Shown: piece after piece, positions 27,817 through 37,208 of the stretch
Numbering within the stretch: the stretch's first letter is position 1
Layout: each line of letters begins with the position of its first letter
Source: Pseudoduganella plicata
GTDB taxonomy: Bacteria; Pseudomonadota; Gammaproteobacteria; Burkholderiales; Burkholderiaceae_D
Direction: 5' to 3'
DNA length: 64,000 nucleotides
NCBI RefSeq assembly: GCF_004421005.1
Contig: NZ_CP038026.1
Location: 4,030,001-4,094,000 of the forward strand
Notes under the pieces: generated by a model
Seen by the model: only the letters and a program-made list of their open reading frames with translations
What the model was told of the DNA's origin: nothing
The model's database searches: none
Made by a program: the position numbers and the translations under genes

Positions 27817-27883
27817 TTAATGTTGCAAGATGGTCTGTGGTCGCTTATCAAAGATTCGAATTTTTATAAAGATTGGGGTTTGT

Positions 27884-28492
27884 ATGAGCATCGAGAAGCA
27901 GGTCGATCCCAGCCGGCGAGGCTTGTTGGTCGCAACGTGTGCGGCAGGCGGCGTCGTGGGGCTGGGCACAGCAGGTACACTGGTCAGCACTTTCCAGCCA
28001 TCGGAACGGGCCAAGGCCGCCGGGGCCCCGGTCGAAGTCGACATCTCCACCTTGCAGCCCGGGGAAATGCGCACCGTCGAGTGGCGCGGCAAGCCCGTCT
28101 GGATCCTGAAACGCACGCCGGAAATGCTGGCGTCGCTGCCGAAACTGGACAACCAGGTCGCCGATCCGAAGTCCGAGCGCAATCCGGACGAGTTCACTCC
28201 AGAGTATTGCATCAACGAACACCGCTCCATCAAGCCTGAAATCCTCGTCGCCGTGGGCATCTGCACCCACCTCGGCTGCTCCCCCTCCACCAAATTCGTC
28301 CCCGGCCCGCAGGCATCGCTGCCGGACGACTGGGCCGGCGGCTTCCTGTGCCCATGTCACGGTTCCACGTTCGACATCGCCGGCCGCGTCTTCAAGAACA
28401 AGCCTGCCCCGGACAACCTCGTGGTGCCACGCCACATGTACCTGGGCGATACCAAGATCCTGATCGGCAAAGACGAGAAAGGCGAGGCATAA
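27884..28492 (+). CDS. petA: Ubiquinol-cytochrome c reductase Rieske iron-sulfur subunit
   Basis: A 202-residue Rieske protein of the bc1 complex. The N-terminus has a twin-arginine motif (SRRGLLVAT) followed by a membrane anchor, so Tat export is expected. The 2Fe-2S cluster ligands are C127-T-H129-L-G-C132 and C156-P-C158-H159. The ATG at 27884 was chosen over an upstream in-frame start because it gives the standard Tat N-terminus. It begins the petABC operon, 1 bp before petB. Confidence 0.95.
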   Translation: MSIEKQVDPSRRGLLVATCAAGGVVGLGTAGTLVSTFQPSERAKAAGAPVEVDISTLQPGEMRTVEWRGKPVWILKRTPEMLASLPKLDNQVADPKSERNPDEFTPEYCINEHRSIKPEILVAVGICTHLGCSPSTKFVPGPQASLPDDWAGGFLCPCHGSTFDIAGRVFKNKPAPDNLVVPRHMYLGDTKILIGKDEKGEA

Positions 28493-28493
28493 C

Positions 28494-29906
28494 ATGGGGG
28501 CATTCAAGGAGACGAAATTCCCGGCCGACGCACCGGCGGCGCAGAAAGCGCTGGGCTGGGTCGACGATCGCTTTCCGCTGACGAAGCTGTGGAACGATCA
28601 GTGGGGCCGTTACTATGCCCCGAAAAACTTCAATTACTGGTACATCTTCGGCTCGCTGGCGATGTTCGTGCTGGTGCTGCAGATCGTCACCGGCATCTTC
28701 CTGACGATGCACTACAAGCCGGACGCCAGCCTGGCCTTCGGCTCGGTCGAGTACATCATGCGCGAGGTGCCGTGGGGCTGGCTGGTGCGCTACATGCACT
28801 CGACCGGCGCTTCTGCCTTCTTCATTGTCATCTACCTGCACATGACGCGGGCACTGCTGTACGGTTCGTACCGCAAGCCGCGTGAGCTGATCTGGCTGTT
28901 CGGCTTCGCCATCTTCCTGTGCCTGATGGCCGAGGCATTCTTCGGCTACCTGCTGCCATGGGGCCAGATGTCGTACTGGGGCGCGCAAGTGATCGTCAAC
29001 CTGTTCGGCGCCATTCCGCTGATCGGGCCGGACCTGTCGCTGTGGATCCGTGGCGATTACGTCGTGTCCGACGCCACGCTGAACCGTTTCTTCGCCTTCC
29101 ACGTCATCGCCATCCCGCTGGTGCTGCTGGGCCTCGTCGCCGCCCACCTGATCGCGCTGCACGAGGTGGGCTCGTCCAATCCGGACGGCATCGAAGTGAA
29201 GGAAAACCTGGGGCCGGACGGCCACCCCGTCGATTCGATCCCGTCGCACCCGTACTACACGGTGCACGACCTGTTCGGCGTGTCGGTCTTCCTGCTGATC
29301 TTCTCGGCCGTGGTGTTCTTCGCGCCGGAAATGGGCGGCTATTTCCTCGAATATAACAACTTCCTGCCGGCCGATTCGCTCAAGACGCCACTGCACATCG
29401 CGCCAACGTGGTACTTCACGCCGTTCTACTCCGTGCTGCGCGCCACCACCGCCGACTTCATGTGGGTGCTGATGGCGGCCGTGGCCGCATATGTCGTGTT
29501 CCTGTGGCTCAAGTCGCGGCTGGCGTTCCGCACCAAGGCCGTGATCGCTGTCGTCGCGCTGGTCGCCATCGTCGGCATGCTGCCGCAGGTGCTGGATGCG
29601 AAGTTCTGGGGCGTCGTGTTCTTCGGTGGCTCCGTTGTCATCCTGGCATTCCTGCCATGGCTGGACCATTCGCCGGTGAAATCGATCCGTTACCGTCCAC
29701 AGTGGCACAAGTATCTGTACGTGCTGCTGGCGATCGCTTTCCTGGCCCTGGGCTACCTGGGTACGCAGCCGCCCAGCGTGATCGGCACGATCGTCTCGCA
29801 GGTGTTCACGCTGTATTACTTTGCCTTCTTCCTCCTGATGCCGTGGTGGAGTGCGATGGGCACGTTCAAGAAAGTGCCGGACCGCGTCACTTTCCATGCC
29901 CACTGA
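28494..29906 (+). CDS. petB: Cytochrome b of the bc1 complex
   Basis: A 470-residue polytopic membrane subunit carrying both hemes b and the quinol sites. Heme-ligand histidines are in RYMHSTGASAFFIVIYLHM and in FFAFHVIAIPLVLLGLVAAHL. The quinol-site segment around the PEWY region of the family is altered here to APTWYF. Eight to ten hydrophobic segments are present and the C-terminus extends beyond the core. It is a full-length betaproteobacterial form. petC starts about 30 bp downstream. Confidence 0.95.
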   Translation: MGAFKETKFPADAPAAQKALGWVDDRFPLTKLWNDQWGRYYAPKNFNYWYIFGSLAMFVLVLQIVTGIFLTMHYKPDASLAFGSVEYIMREVPWGWLVRYMHSTGASAFFIVIYLHMTRALLYGSYRKPRELIWLFGFAIFLCLMAEAFFGYLLPWGQMSYWGAQVIVNLFGAIPLIGPDLSLWIRGDYVVSDATLNRFFAFHVIAIPLVLLGLVAAHLIALHEVGSSNPDGIEVKENLGPDGHPVDSIPSHPYYTVHDLFGVSVFLLIFSAVVFFAPEMGGYFLEYNNFLPADSLKTPLHIAPTWYFTPFYSVLRATTADFMWVLMAAVAAYVVFLWLKSRLAFRTKAVIAVVALVAIVGMLPQVLDAKFWGVVFFGGSVVILAFLPWLDHSPVKSIRYRPQWHKYLYVLLAIAFLALGYLGTQPPSVIGTIVSQVFTLYYFAFFLLMPWWSAMGTFKKVPDRVTFHAH

Positions 29907-29934
29907 GCCCATCGAACCGCAAAGGAACCACAGA

Positions 29935-30699
29935 ATGAATTTCCATAAGAAAATTCTTGCACTGCTGGCGCTGGTACCCGCGCTGGCCTTCGCGAGCGAG
30001 GGCGGGCACCCCCTGGATCGGGCGCCGGACCGTTCGCACGACATGGCCGCCTTGCAAAATGGCGCCAAGTTGTTCGTAAATTACTGCCTGAACTGTCATA
30101 ATGCGTCTTCGATGCGTTATAACCGCCTGCGCGACCTCGGCCTGACGGAAGATCAGATCAAGAACAATCTGCTCTTCACAGGCGAAAAAGTGGGCGAGAT
30201 GATGACCACCGCCATGGCGGCCAAGGATGCCAAGGCCTGGTTTGGCGTGATTCCGCCGGATCTGTCCGTGATCGCTCGCGCAAAAGCGAGCCCGGCCGGA
30301 TCGGGCGGCGACTATCTGTACACGTACCTGCGCACCTTCTACAAGGACGACACGCGGCCGACCGGGTTCAACAACCTGGTGGTGCCGAACGTGGCCATGC
30401 CACATGTGCTGTGGCAGATGCAAGGGATACAAAGTGCAAAGATGGTAGAAGAGCAAGACCCGCACGATGCCAGCAAGAAGATTCACAAGTTTGCCGGCTT
30501 CGAGCAGGTCACTCCTGGCACCATGAGCAAGCTGGAGTTCGACACCGCGGTGGCGGACCTGGTCGGCTACATGGAGTGGATGGCGGAACCGGCCCAGCAG
30601 ACGCGCAAACGTCTGGGCGTCTGGGTCCTGCTGTTCATGACCGGCTTCGCCTTCCTGGCCTGGCGATTGAACGCCTCGTACTGGAAAGAAGTCAAATAA
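29935..30699 (+). CDS. petC: Cytochrome c1 of the bc1 complex
   Basis: A 254-residue membrane-anchored c-type cytochrome. It has a signal peptide (KILALLALVPALAFAS) and one heme-binding CLNCH motif near residue 52. The C-terminal anchor ends in LNASYWKEVK. A methionine axial ligand is expected in the VPNVAMPHVLWQM region. I chose the ATG at 29935 because it yields a normal signal peptide and lies 28 bp after petB. A terminator follows directly. Confidence 0.94.
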   Translation: MNFHKKILALLALVPALAFASEGGHPLDRAPDRSHDMAALQNGAKLFVNYCLNCHNASSMRYNRLRDLGLTEDQIKNNLLFTGEKVGEMMTTAMAAKDAKAWFGVIPPDLSVIARAKASPAGSGGDYLYTYLRTFYKDDTRPTGFNNLVVPNVAMPHVLWQMQGIQSAKMVEEQDPHDASKKIHKFAGFEQVTPGTMSKLEFDTAVADLVGYMEWMAEPAQQTRKRLGVWVLLFMTGFAFLAWRLNASYWKEVK

Positions 30700-30707
30700 T
30701 TAGCGTT

Positions 30708-30745
30708 GTGCCGGCGAACCGCGAGGACCGCCGGCACGGATTTTT
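30708..30745 (+). terminator. Rho-independent terminator of petABC
   Basis: A perfect 9-bp stem GTGCCGGCG / CGCCGGCAC with a 12-nt loop is followed by GGATTTTT, starting 8 nt after the petC stop. A second, weaker hairpin (GCTGCCC / GGGCAGC, 30748-30769) follows. Confidence 0.82.
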
Positions 30746-30826
30746 GCGCTGCCCTGTCATGCGGGCAGCCCAACTGGGGTGAACCGTTCGCGGTCTCGCC
30801 CCCTTTGTTTCTAAGGAACTACCAAA

Positions 30827-31438
30827 ATGATGGTTCTCTATTCGGGCACCACCTGCCCATTTTCCCAGCGCTGCCGTCTGGTTCTGTTCGAAAAAGGCAT
30901 GGATTTCGAAGTGCGCGACGTCGACCTGTTCAACAAGCCGGAAGACATTTCGACGATGAACCCGTACGGCCAGGTCCCGATCCTCGTCGAACGTGAACTG
31001 ATCCTGTACGAATCGAACATCATCAACGAATACATCGACGAGCGCTTCCCGCATCCCCAGCTGATGCCGGCCGATCCGCTGATGCGCGCCCGCGCCCGCC
31101 TGATGCTGTTCAACTTCGAGAAAGAGCTGTTCGTTCACGTGCACACGCTGGAAAGCGAACGCAACAAGACGAACGACAAGAGCCACGACAAGGCGCGCGC
31201 CGAAATCCGCGACCGCCTGACCACGCTGGCACCGCTCTTCCTGAAGAACAAGTACATGCTGGGCGACGAGTTCTCGATGCTGGACGTGGCCGTGGCGCCG
31301 CTGCTGTGGCGCCTGGACCACTACGGCATCGAACTGTCGAAGACGGCCGCGCCACTGATGAAATATGCGGAGCGCATCTTCTCGCGTCCTGCGTACATCG
31401 AAGCGCTGACCCCGTCCGAGAAAGTGATGCGCCGGTAA
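30827..31438 (+). CDS. sspA: Stringent starvation protein A (glutathione S-transferase fold)
   Basis: A 203-residue protein with an N-terminal thioredoxin/GST domain (YSGTTCPFSQRCRLVLFEKGMDFEV) and an all-helical C-terminal GST domain. SspA binds RNA polymerase and modulates transcription under starvation and acid stress. The conserved NPYGQVPILVE and ESNIINEYIDERFPHP segments are present. It lies between petABC and sspB, the usual betaproteobacterial order. Confidence 0.93.
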   Translation: MMVLYSGTTCPFSQRCRLVLFEKGMDFEVRDVDLFNKPEDISTMNPYGQVPILVERELILYESNIINEYIDERFPHPQLMPADPLMRARARLMLFNFEKELFVHVHTLESERNKTNDKSHDKARAEIRDRLTTLAPLFLKNKYMLGDEFSMLDVAVAPLLWRLDHYGIELSKTAAPLMKYAERIFSRPAYIEALTPSEKVMRR

Positions 31439-31468
31439 TCGGCGCTTTCGCGTAAGCTTTTGCAACAC

Positions 31469-31488
31469 CGGGGCCGTCCGCGGCCCCG
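31469..31488. terminator. GC-rich hairpin between sspA and sspB
   Basis: A perfect 8-bp stem CGGGGCCG / CGGCCCCG with a TCCG loop. No T-run follows, so readthrough into sspB is likely. It could pause polymerase or stabilise the sspA mRNA end. Confidence 0.4.
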
Positions 31489-31515
31489 CATCGTTACCGT
31501 CTCCAATAGTCCCCT

Positions 31516-32034
31516 ATGTCCGAAATCTCCACCAAGCCCTACATGCTGCGTGCCATCTACGAATGGTGCACCGACAGCGGCTACACGCCTTACCTGGCCG
31601 TGAAAGTCGATTCGGCCACGACCGTGCCGATGGAATACGTCAAGAAGGGCGAGATTGTCCTCAATATCAGCTACGGCGCCACGTCCGGCCTGAAGATGGA
31701 CAACGACAGCATCCGCTTCCACGCCCGCTTTGGCGGCGTCTCGCGCGAAATCTACGTCCCGGTGAATAACGTGATGGCCATCTACGCCAACGAAAATGGC
31801 CAGGGCATGGCCTTCGAGCCTGTTCTGGGCGCGTCAAGCCCGGCACCGTCCGGCCCGACCGCCGTGGAAGAAACGGCAGCACCGATCCTGTCTTCGGTCC
31901 CGCCACCATCGGCAGCCCCGGCGCTGGCCCCGGCGCCAACCCCGGCATCGCGCAACGGCGATGACAACGGCCCGGACGACGGCGGCGACGCCCCGAAAAA
32001 GGGCGGACGACCCACCCTGACACGTATCAAATAG
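31516..32034 (+). CDS. sspB: ClpXP protease specificity-enhancing factor SspB
   Basis: A 172-residue adaptor that delivers ssrA-tagged proteins to ClpXP. The N-terminal dimer domain (KPYMLRAIYEWCTDSGYTPYLAV) and the core (GEIVLNISYGATSGLKMDNDSI) are typical. A long Pro/Ala linker follows, and the last residues (GGRPTLTRIK) are the ClpX-binding tail. It has only a weak Shine-Dalgarno but sits in the standard place after sspA. The tRNA-Thr gene follows within 60 bp. Confidence 0.93.
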   Translation: MSEISTKPYMLRAIYEWCTDSGYTPYLAVKVDSATTVPMEYVKKGEIVLNISYGATSGLKMDNDSIRFHARFGGVSREIYVPVNNVMAIYANENGQGMAFEPVLGASSPAPSGPTAVEETAAPILSSVPPPSAAPALAPAPTPASRNGDDNGPDDGGDAPKKGGRPTLTRIK

Positions 32035-32093
32035 CGTATAATTCTCGACCGTAAGGGACCTGCGGCAACACGGCAGGGCACCCGACCAGTTAC

Positions 32094-32169
<76 letters not shown>

Positions 32170-32180
32170 GAATGTGCAAA

Positions 32181-32208
32181 AGCCCAGCCTTCATGGCTGG
32201 GCTTTTTT
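32181..32208. terminator. Strong intrinsic terminator after tRNA-Thr, usable from both sides
   Basis: A perfect 9-bp stem AGCCCAGCC / GGCTGGGCT with a TTCAT loop is followed by TTTTTT on the plus strand and preceded by AAAA, so it can also end the minus-strand TerC gene that stops at 32220. Confidence 0.9.
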
Positions 32209-32219
32209 GCTTTCAGACG

Positions 32220-33785
32220 TCAGGAAGTTTCTTCTTCCGCCACTGTGCTTAGGCGGCTGACCCGTACCCGCGCGATCCGCCGGTCTTCCATCGCCAGGAT
32301 TTCAAAGCGTAATCCATCGAGCTCGATGACCGCGCCTGGGGCCGGGAAGGTCTCGAATCGGGCCAGCAGGAATCCGGCCAGCGACGTGTAATCGCTCCCT
32401 TCCACCACCAGCGCATCGGTCTCCAGCATTTGCTGCAGCAAATGCAGGTCGGCCGAGCCATCGACTTCCCACATGCCCGGCCCTTGCGGACGCACGGTCG
32501 GCTGTTCGTCCTCATCGGGGAATTCGCCGGCGATGGCTTCCAGGATGTCGATCGGTGTCAGCAGTCCCTGCACGGTGCCGTATTCGTCCGATACGAGCAC
32601 CAGCTGGCCATGCGCGCGCTTGAGCGTTTCCATCGCCTTCAACACGCCGGATGTTTCCGGCAGCACGATGGGTGCCCTGAGCGGTCTCTCGGGCGAGACG
32701 TCAATCCGCTGCCGCAGGATCAGCTCGCTGATCAGGTCCTTCGTGCGGGCGATGCCAAGTACGTTGTCGATGTCGCCGCGGCAGACAGGCACCAGGCTGT
32801 GTGGCGTCTCCTGGAGCTGGCGCAGGACGGTGGCGCAGTCCTGTTCCAGATTCACCCACGACATCTCCGAGCGCGGCGTCATGATCGAGCGGATCGACCG
32901 GTCGGCCAGTGTCAGCACACCGCTGACCATATTGCGCTCTTCGACGGCAAAGACTTCCTCGACGGGCTGCGCCTCGTCCGTCTCAGCGTCCGCTGCGGCA
33001 CGGCGCCGCCGGTTGCCCAGCAGGCGCAGCACCGAGTTGGCCGTGCGTTCCCGAAACGGCACCCGGGCCTCGTTTTTCAGCAGGTTGCGGCGGGCGAACT
33101 GGTTGAACGCTTCGATCACGATCGAGAAGCCGATGGCGGCGTACAGGTAGCCTTTCGGGATATGGAAGCCCAGGCCTTCGGCGATCAGGCTCAGGCCGAT
33201 CATCAGCAGGAAGCTCAGGCACAGCACGACGACGGTCGGGTGCGCGTTCACGAAGCGGGTCAGCGCCTTCGACGCCAGGATCATCACGCCGATCGAGATC
33301 ACGACAGCGGCCATCATCACGCCCAGCTGGTCGACCATCCCTACTGCCGTGATCACGGCGTCCAGCGAAAAGACGGCGTCGAGCACGACGATCTGCGCCA
33401 CGACGGCGGCAAAGCTGGCATAGCCTTTTCCGTTGGCGGACGAGTGCGTCACCCCTTCCAGCCGCTCATGCAACTCGACGGTAGCCTTGAACAGCAAAAA
33501 CACGCCGCCGAGTAAAAGGATCAGGTCCCGTCCGGAAAAACTCAGCGGTCCTACGGCAAACAGGGGCGTCGTCAGCGTGACGAGCCAGGACACGATCGTC
33601 AGCAGTCCCAGCCGCATACCCATCGCCAGTGACAGGCCCAGCAGGCGCGCCTTGTCGCGTTGGTGCGGGGGCAGCTTTTCTGCCAGGATCGCGATAAAAA
33701 TCAGATTATCGATACCAAGGACGATTTCCAGCAGTATCAACGTGAACAAACCGACCCAGATGGTCGGGTCAGACAGCCATTCCAT
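32220..33785 (-). CDS. TerC-family membrane protein with CBS pair and CorC/HlyC domain
   Basis: A 521-residue fusion. Residues about 1-235 form the seven-helix TerC domain with its conserved acidic segments ([13 protein letters not shown] and [18 protein letters not shown]). A CBS domain pair (about 300-425, [16 protein letters not shown]) and a C-terminal CorC/HlyC domain follow, as in YegH/YoaE-type proteins. TerC members are linked to metal export, notably manganese, and to the secretion of metalloproteins. No clear upstream metal riboswitch is visible. Confidence 0.92.
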   Translation of the reverse strand: MEWLSDPTIWVGLFTLILLEIVLGIDNLIFIAILAEKLPPHQRDKARLLGLSLAMGMRLGLLTIVSWLVTLTTPLFAVGPLSFSGRDLILLLGGVFLLFKATVELHERLEGVTHSSANGKGYASFAAVVAQIVVLDAVFSLDAVITAVGMVDQLGVMMAAVVISIGVMILASKALTRFVNAHPTVVVLCLSFLLMIGLSLIAEGLGFHIPKGYLYAAIGFSIVIEAFNQFARRNLLKNEARVPFRERTANSVLRLLGNRRRRAAADAETDEAQPVEEVFAVEERNMVSGVLTLADRSIRSIMTPRSEMSWVNLEQDCATVLRQLQETPHSLVPVCRGDIDNVLGIARTKDLISELILRQRIDVSPERPLRAPIVLPETSGVLKAMETLKRAHGQLVLVSDEYGTVQGLLTPIDILEAIAGEFPDEDEQPTVRPQGPGMWEVDGSADLHLLQQMLETDALVVEGSDYTSLAGFLLARFETFPAPGAVIELDGLRFEILAMEDRRIARVRVSRLSTVAEEETS

Positions 33786-33890
33786 TCCATCACCTCAAAA
33801 ATGTTGACGATCGTCGGCCGTACCCGGCAGCGGGCATGGCCGAAACACGCCGTACCCCGTCAGGCGGGGTGTCGGCGCCAGCAGTTGGCG

Positions 33891-34199
33891 TCAGCCGCGG
33901 CGCGGCGGTGGAACAGGAGGGGACGTGGAATGAAGGTGCCGCAGCGCGTCGTGCGGCACGGCGGCGCGACCGGTCGAGCCAGCCAGGCATGGGTCCGCGG
34001 GGCGGTCGACAATGCCATTCATGTCGCCGGCCGTGGGCGGTTCATCGGGGTCCAGATCGCAGACATCCTTGCATTCGAATGTGTCCGCCAGGATCGATTG
34101 CCCGGCCGCATTCCCATGCATCGACGCAACAGACGTGGACAGCGCAAGCACGTTCAGGGGAAACAACAGGATCAGGAAGATGACGAGAAATCGTCTCAT
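33891..34199 (-). CDS. Small exported protein of unknown function
   Basis: A 102-residue protein with a strong N-terminal signal (MRRFLVIFLILLFPLNVLALS) and a Cys pair in ECKDVC followed by an acidic stretch. I chose the ATG at 34199, which gives a clean signal peptide; an in-frame ATG 16 codons upstream would put charged residues before it. The signal resembles small periplasmic metal-associated proteins such as CzcI, but no metal-efflux genes adjoin it. Function unknown. Confidence 0.55.
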   Translation of the reverse strand: MRRFLVIFLILLFPLNVLALSTSVASMHGNAAGQSILADTFECKDVCDLDPDEPPTAGDMNGIVDRPADPCLAGSTGRAAVPHDALRHLHSTSPPVPPPRRG

Positions 34200-34280
34200 A
34201 AGACGCACGAATGCGGGGCGGGGCACATGATCGGGCCAGTATAGCATGGGCCCTGCGGTGGCCGCAGGGCAGGACCGGCG

Positions 34281-34625
34281 TCACGTCACCCGCGCCACCT
34301 TGCACCCCCGCTTCACCTGAGCCGTCTCGATGGCCTCGACTTCCCCCTTCAGCTTCGCCACATCCCCCGCGTGGTCCCCGCTCAGCTTGCTTGCCGGAAC
34401 CAGCACGAAAAACACCGTTGCCGCGTCCATATTCGCTTTCGAATCCTGCATCGCCGAGACCTTCTGCAGTTGCGAGCGGGCGTCGGCCAGGTAGGTGGAC
34501 AGTTGCGCGCAGTCGTTGCCGCTGTATTTTTCATGCGACACGAACGACGCCGCGATGCTTTCCGGACGTGAAGCGCAAGCCGTCAGGCCGAGGGCCGCGA
34601 GCGCGGCAATGGTGAGTGATTTCAT
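34281..34625 (-). CDS. Small putative lipoprotein
   Basis: A 114-residue lipoprotein. The signal MKSLTIAALAALGLTAC ends at a lipobox cysteine and the mature part is soluble and helical-looking, with a second Cys near the middle and one near the end. Two in-frame ATGs lie close together; AAGGGG sits directly against the first and 6 nt before the second (34625), so the second is preferred. It ends 34 bp from the next gene end region and has no recognised domain. Confidence 0.7.
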   Translation of the reverse strand: MKSLTIAALAALGLTACASRPESIAASFVSHEKYSGNDCAQLSTYLADARSQLQKVSAMQDSKANMDAATVFFVLVPASKLSGDHAGDVAKLKGEVEAIETAQVKRGCKVARVT

Positions 34626-34910
34626 CGACATCCCCTTTGGTTGTGAACAGGAGTGCGCATGTTAGCGACGGGATGCAGGCCATTTTTCGGAAAATATCAG
34701 CACTTCTGCCAGGATTTTGTATCGATATTGGTTGTTTCTGTTCGGAACCGAACTGCTGACCCGGCTTTGCCCCGGCCGGCAGGATGCTATCGACCGGACA
34801 GGCGGCATTTGAGGTCCGCACCGTTGAATGCATAACCAATTATCAAAAACGTTCCGGTATCATCGAACGAAGGGTTATCACACTTACACGAACTCGGCAG
34901 AAGGATTGGC

Positions 34911-35906
34911 ATGGTGACAGAGACGCGGCGGTTCAGCGGGTTCGACGTGGACCGGGGCAACGATCCTGCGGCCCAGCTTCACGCTCTCCGGCAGGAGATC
35001 GACGAGCGCATCGAAGCGCTGCTGACGGAGGGCGGCGACAGTGCCGACCTGCTGGCTGGCGCCATGCGCGCCGGCGCGCTGGGCAGCGGCAAGCGCATGC
35101 GCCCCCTGCTGCTGATGCTGGTTGCGCGCGACCTGGGCTGCACGTCGCCCGGACTGATCGACGTCGCCTGTGCCGTCGAGATGGTGCATGCCGCGTCGCT
35201 CGTGCTGGACGATATGCCGTGCATGGACGACGCCCGGCTGCGCCGCGGCAAGCCGGCCGTGCACGTGCAGTTCGGCGAGGATGTCGCCATCCTGGCCGCC
35301 ATCGGCCTGCTCAGCCGAGCGTTCTGCGTGCTGTCCTCCGCTGCGGACATTCCGCCGGCGATCCGCACGCGGCTCGTCTGCACGCTGTCGCAGACGATCG
35401 GCACGCAGGGCCTCGTGCGCGGCCAGTTTCTGGACCTGCACGGCGGCCAGCGCTCGGCCGAGGAAATCGCCACCACCAATGAGCTGAAAACGGGTGTGCT
35501 GCTGGGTGTCGCCGTCGAGATGGCGGCCATTGTGGCGCAGGCCGACGAGGGCGTCACGCAATCGCTGCACGCCTTTGCGCTGGCGGCCGGTCAGGCGTTC
35601 CAGATCCGCGACGACTTTGCCGACAGCAGCGACAGCGCCATCACCGGCAAGGACACGGGCAAGGACGTGGGCAAGGCCACCTTCATCAACACGCTGGGCC
35701 ACGACGAGGCGCAGCGGCGCCTGGCGAAGTACCTGCGCGACGCCGAGAAGCACCTGGACGATGCGCTCGGGCCGCATCAGGACACCCGCCGCTTCGTCGG
35801 CAGCCTGTTCCAGCAAGCCCGGGGCCACATCCGCCTCGTGCCAGAGCCCATCGTCGCCCGACCCGGCGCGGAGAGCGCCGCCGCCTGCCTGGACGCCCGT
35901 GGCTGA
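34911..35906 (+). CDS. crtE: Polyprenyl (geranylgeranyl) diphosphate synthase CrtE
   Basis: A 331-residue prenyltransferase that builds GGPP, the C20 carotenoid precursor. The first aspartate-rich motif DDMPCMDD is at 100-107 and the second, DDFAD, starts near 234. The large residue pattern before the first motif (EMVHAASLVLDD) fits GGPP-length products. It begins the crt cluster after a 280-bp gap with no gene. It ends 9 bp before crtX. Confidence 0.93.
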   Translation: MVTETRRFSGFDVDRGNDPAAQLHALRQEIDERIEALLTEGGDSADLLAGAMRAGALGSGKRMRPLLLMLVARDLGCTSPGLIDVACAVEMVHAASLVLDDMPCMDDARLRRGKPAVHVQFGEDVAILAAIGLLSRAFCVLSSAADIPPAIRTRLVCTLSQTIGTQGLVRGQFLDLHGGQRSAEEIATTNELKTGVLLGVAVEMAAIVAQADEGVTQSLHAFALAAGQAFQIRDDFADSSDSAITGKDTGKDVGKATFINTLGHDEAQRRLAKYLRDAEKHLDDALGPHQDTRRFVGSLFQQARGHIRLVPEPIVARPGAESAAACLDARG

Positions 35907-35915
35907 AAGCAGCAC

Positions 35916-37208
35916 ATGACGCACACCGGTGCGCATTTCGCCGTCGTCGCGCCCGCCTTCCACAGCCATTTCAACGCGCTGGCGGCGCTGGCGCTGGCAT
36001 TGATCGAACGGGGCCACCGCGTCACGTTCGTGCACCGCCCCGACGCAGCGGCGTTCGTGACCGATTCCCGCATCGGCTTTCATGCCGTGGGCGCGGCCAG
36101 TCATCCTCCCGGTTCGTTACAGGCAGCATTACGGCGCGCGGCCAATCCCGGCGGCCCGCTGGGGCTGCGCCGCGTGATTATCGACATGGCCGACAGCACG
36201 GCCATGCTGTGCCGCGAACTGCCGGCCGCGCTGGCAAGCCTGCATGTCGATGCGGTCATCGCCGACCAGATGGAGGCGGCGGGCGCCCTGGCGGCCGAAG
36301 CGGCCGGCCTGCCGTTCGTGTCGGTGGCGTGCGCCTTGCCCGTCAACCGCGAGCCCGGGCTGCCGCTGCCCGTGATGCCGTTCCCATGGGGCGACGACGA
36401 GCGGGCGCTGAAGATGGCCGAAGGCAGCACGCGCGTGTACGACTGGTGCATGGCGCCGCACCGTCGCGTCATCGAGAGCGAGAGCCGGCGGCTCGGCATT
36501 CCCGTGCGCGGCATGCTGCACGAATGCCTGTCGCCGCTGGCACAGATCAGCCAGACGACAGTATCGTTCGACTTCCCGCGCCGCCGTTTGCCGCGCCATT
36601 TCCACCACGTGGGCCCGCTGCGCCACGCCACCATCCACGCGCAGACAGCCCTGCCGCTGGTCGATCCGGGCCGGCCGTTCGTCTTCGCCTCGCTGGGGAC
36701 CATGCAGGGCGGGCGTTTCGGGCTGTTCAGGCGCATCGCAAGCGCCTGCCGGCAGCTCGATGTGCAGCTGCTGGTGGCGCACTGCGGCGGCCTCACGCCA
36801 CGGCAGGCCGATGACGTCCGGCGCGCCGGCGCCACGTGGATCTGCGCGTTCGCGCCGCAACAGGCCGCGCTGGCGCGGGCGGACGCCGTCGTCACGCATG
36901 CGGGACTGAACACAGTGCTTGACGCCATCGCCGCGCGCACGCCGATGCTGGCGCTGCCGATCGCGTTCGACCAGCCCGGCGCGGCCGCGCGCATCGTGCA
37001 TGCAGGTGTCGGCCTGCGCGCGTCCGCGCGCTTTGCCGGCGCCGGCAAGCTGGCATCGCACCTGCGGCAACTGCTGGACGGTGCGGCGTTTGCGCCACGG
37101 CTGGCGGCGCTGGCCGACGACGTGATCAACGCCGGCGGCGCGCCCCGCGCAGCCGATATCGTGGAAGCGGCGGTGAAGGTGCGCAGCGGCGCGAGGGCGA
37201 TGGCATGA
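35916..37208 (+). CDS. crtX: Zeaxanthin glucosyltransferase CrtX
   Basis: A 430-residue GT1-family glycosyltransferase of the macrolide/zeaxanthin glucosyltransferase type. The N-terminus (FAVVAPAFHSHFNALAALALALIERGH) is the acceptor domain. The UDP-sugar side has VTHAGLNTVLDAIAARTPMLALPI, matching the C-terminal sugar-donor signature. Its position between crtE and crtY strongly supports glucosylation of zeaxanthin. It overlaps the crtY start by 4 bp. Confidence 0.9.
   Translation: MTHTGAHFAVVAPAFHSHFNALAALALALIERGHRVTFVHRPDAAAFVTDSRIGFHAVGAASHPPGSLQAALRRAANPGGPLGLRRVIIDMADSTAMLCRELPAALASLHVDAVIADQMEAAGALAAEAAGLPFVSVACALPVNREPGLPLPVMPFPWGDDERALKMAEGSTRVYDWCMAPHRRVIESESRRLGIPVRGMLHECLSPLAQISQTTVSFDFPRRRLPRHFHHVGPLRHATIHAQTALPLVDPGRPFVFASLGTMQGGRFGLFRRIASACRQLDVQLLVAHCGGLTPRQADDVRRAGATWICAFAPQQAALARADAVVTHAGLNTVLDAIAARTPMLALPIAFDQPGAAARIVHAGVGLRASARFAGAGKLASHLRQLLDGAAFAPRLAALADDVINAGGAPRAADIVEAAVKVRSGARAMA

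Larger units (their letters stand above)
27508..27883. other. Intergenic region between mscL and petA
   Basis: No gene is supported. It contains a large perfect palindrome at 27593-27634 and an AT-rich 3' part with a petA promoter at about 27788-27816. The 3' half is clearly AT-richer than the coding surroundings. Confidence 0.6.

Noticed and set aside
33786..33890. Possible yybP-ykoY manganese riboswitch before the TerC gene
   Set aside because: The conserved GGGGAGUAG-type core and pairing are not present in the leader.
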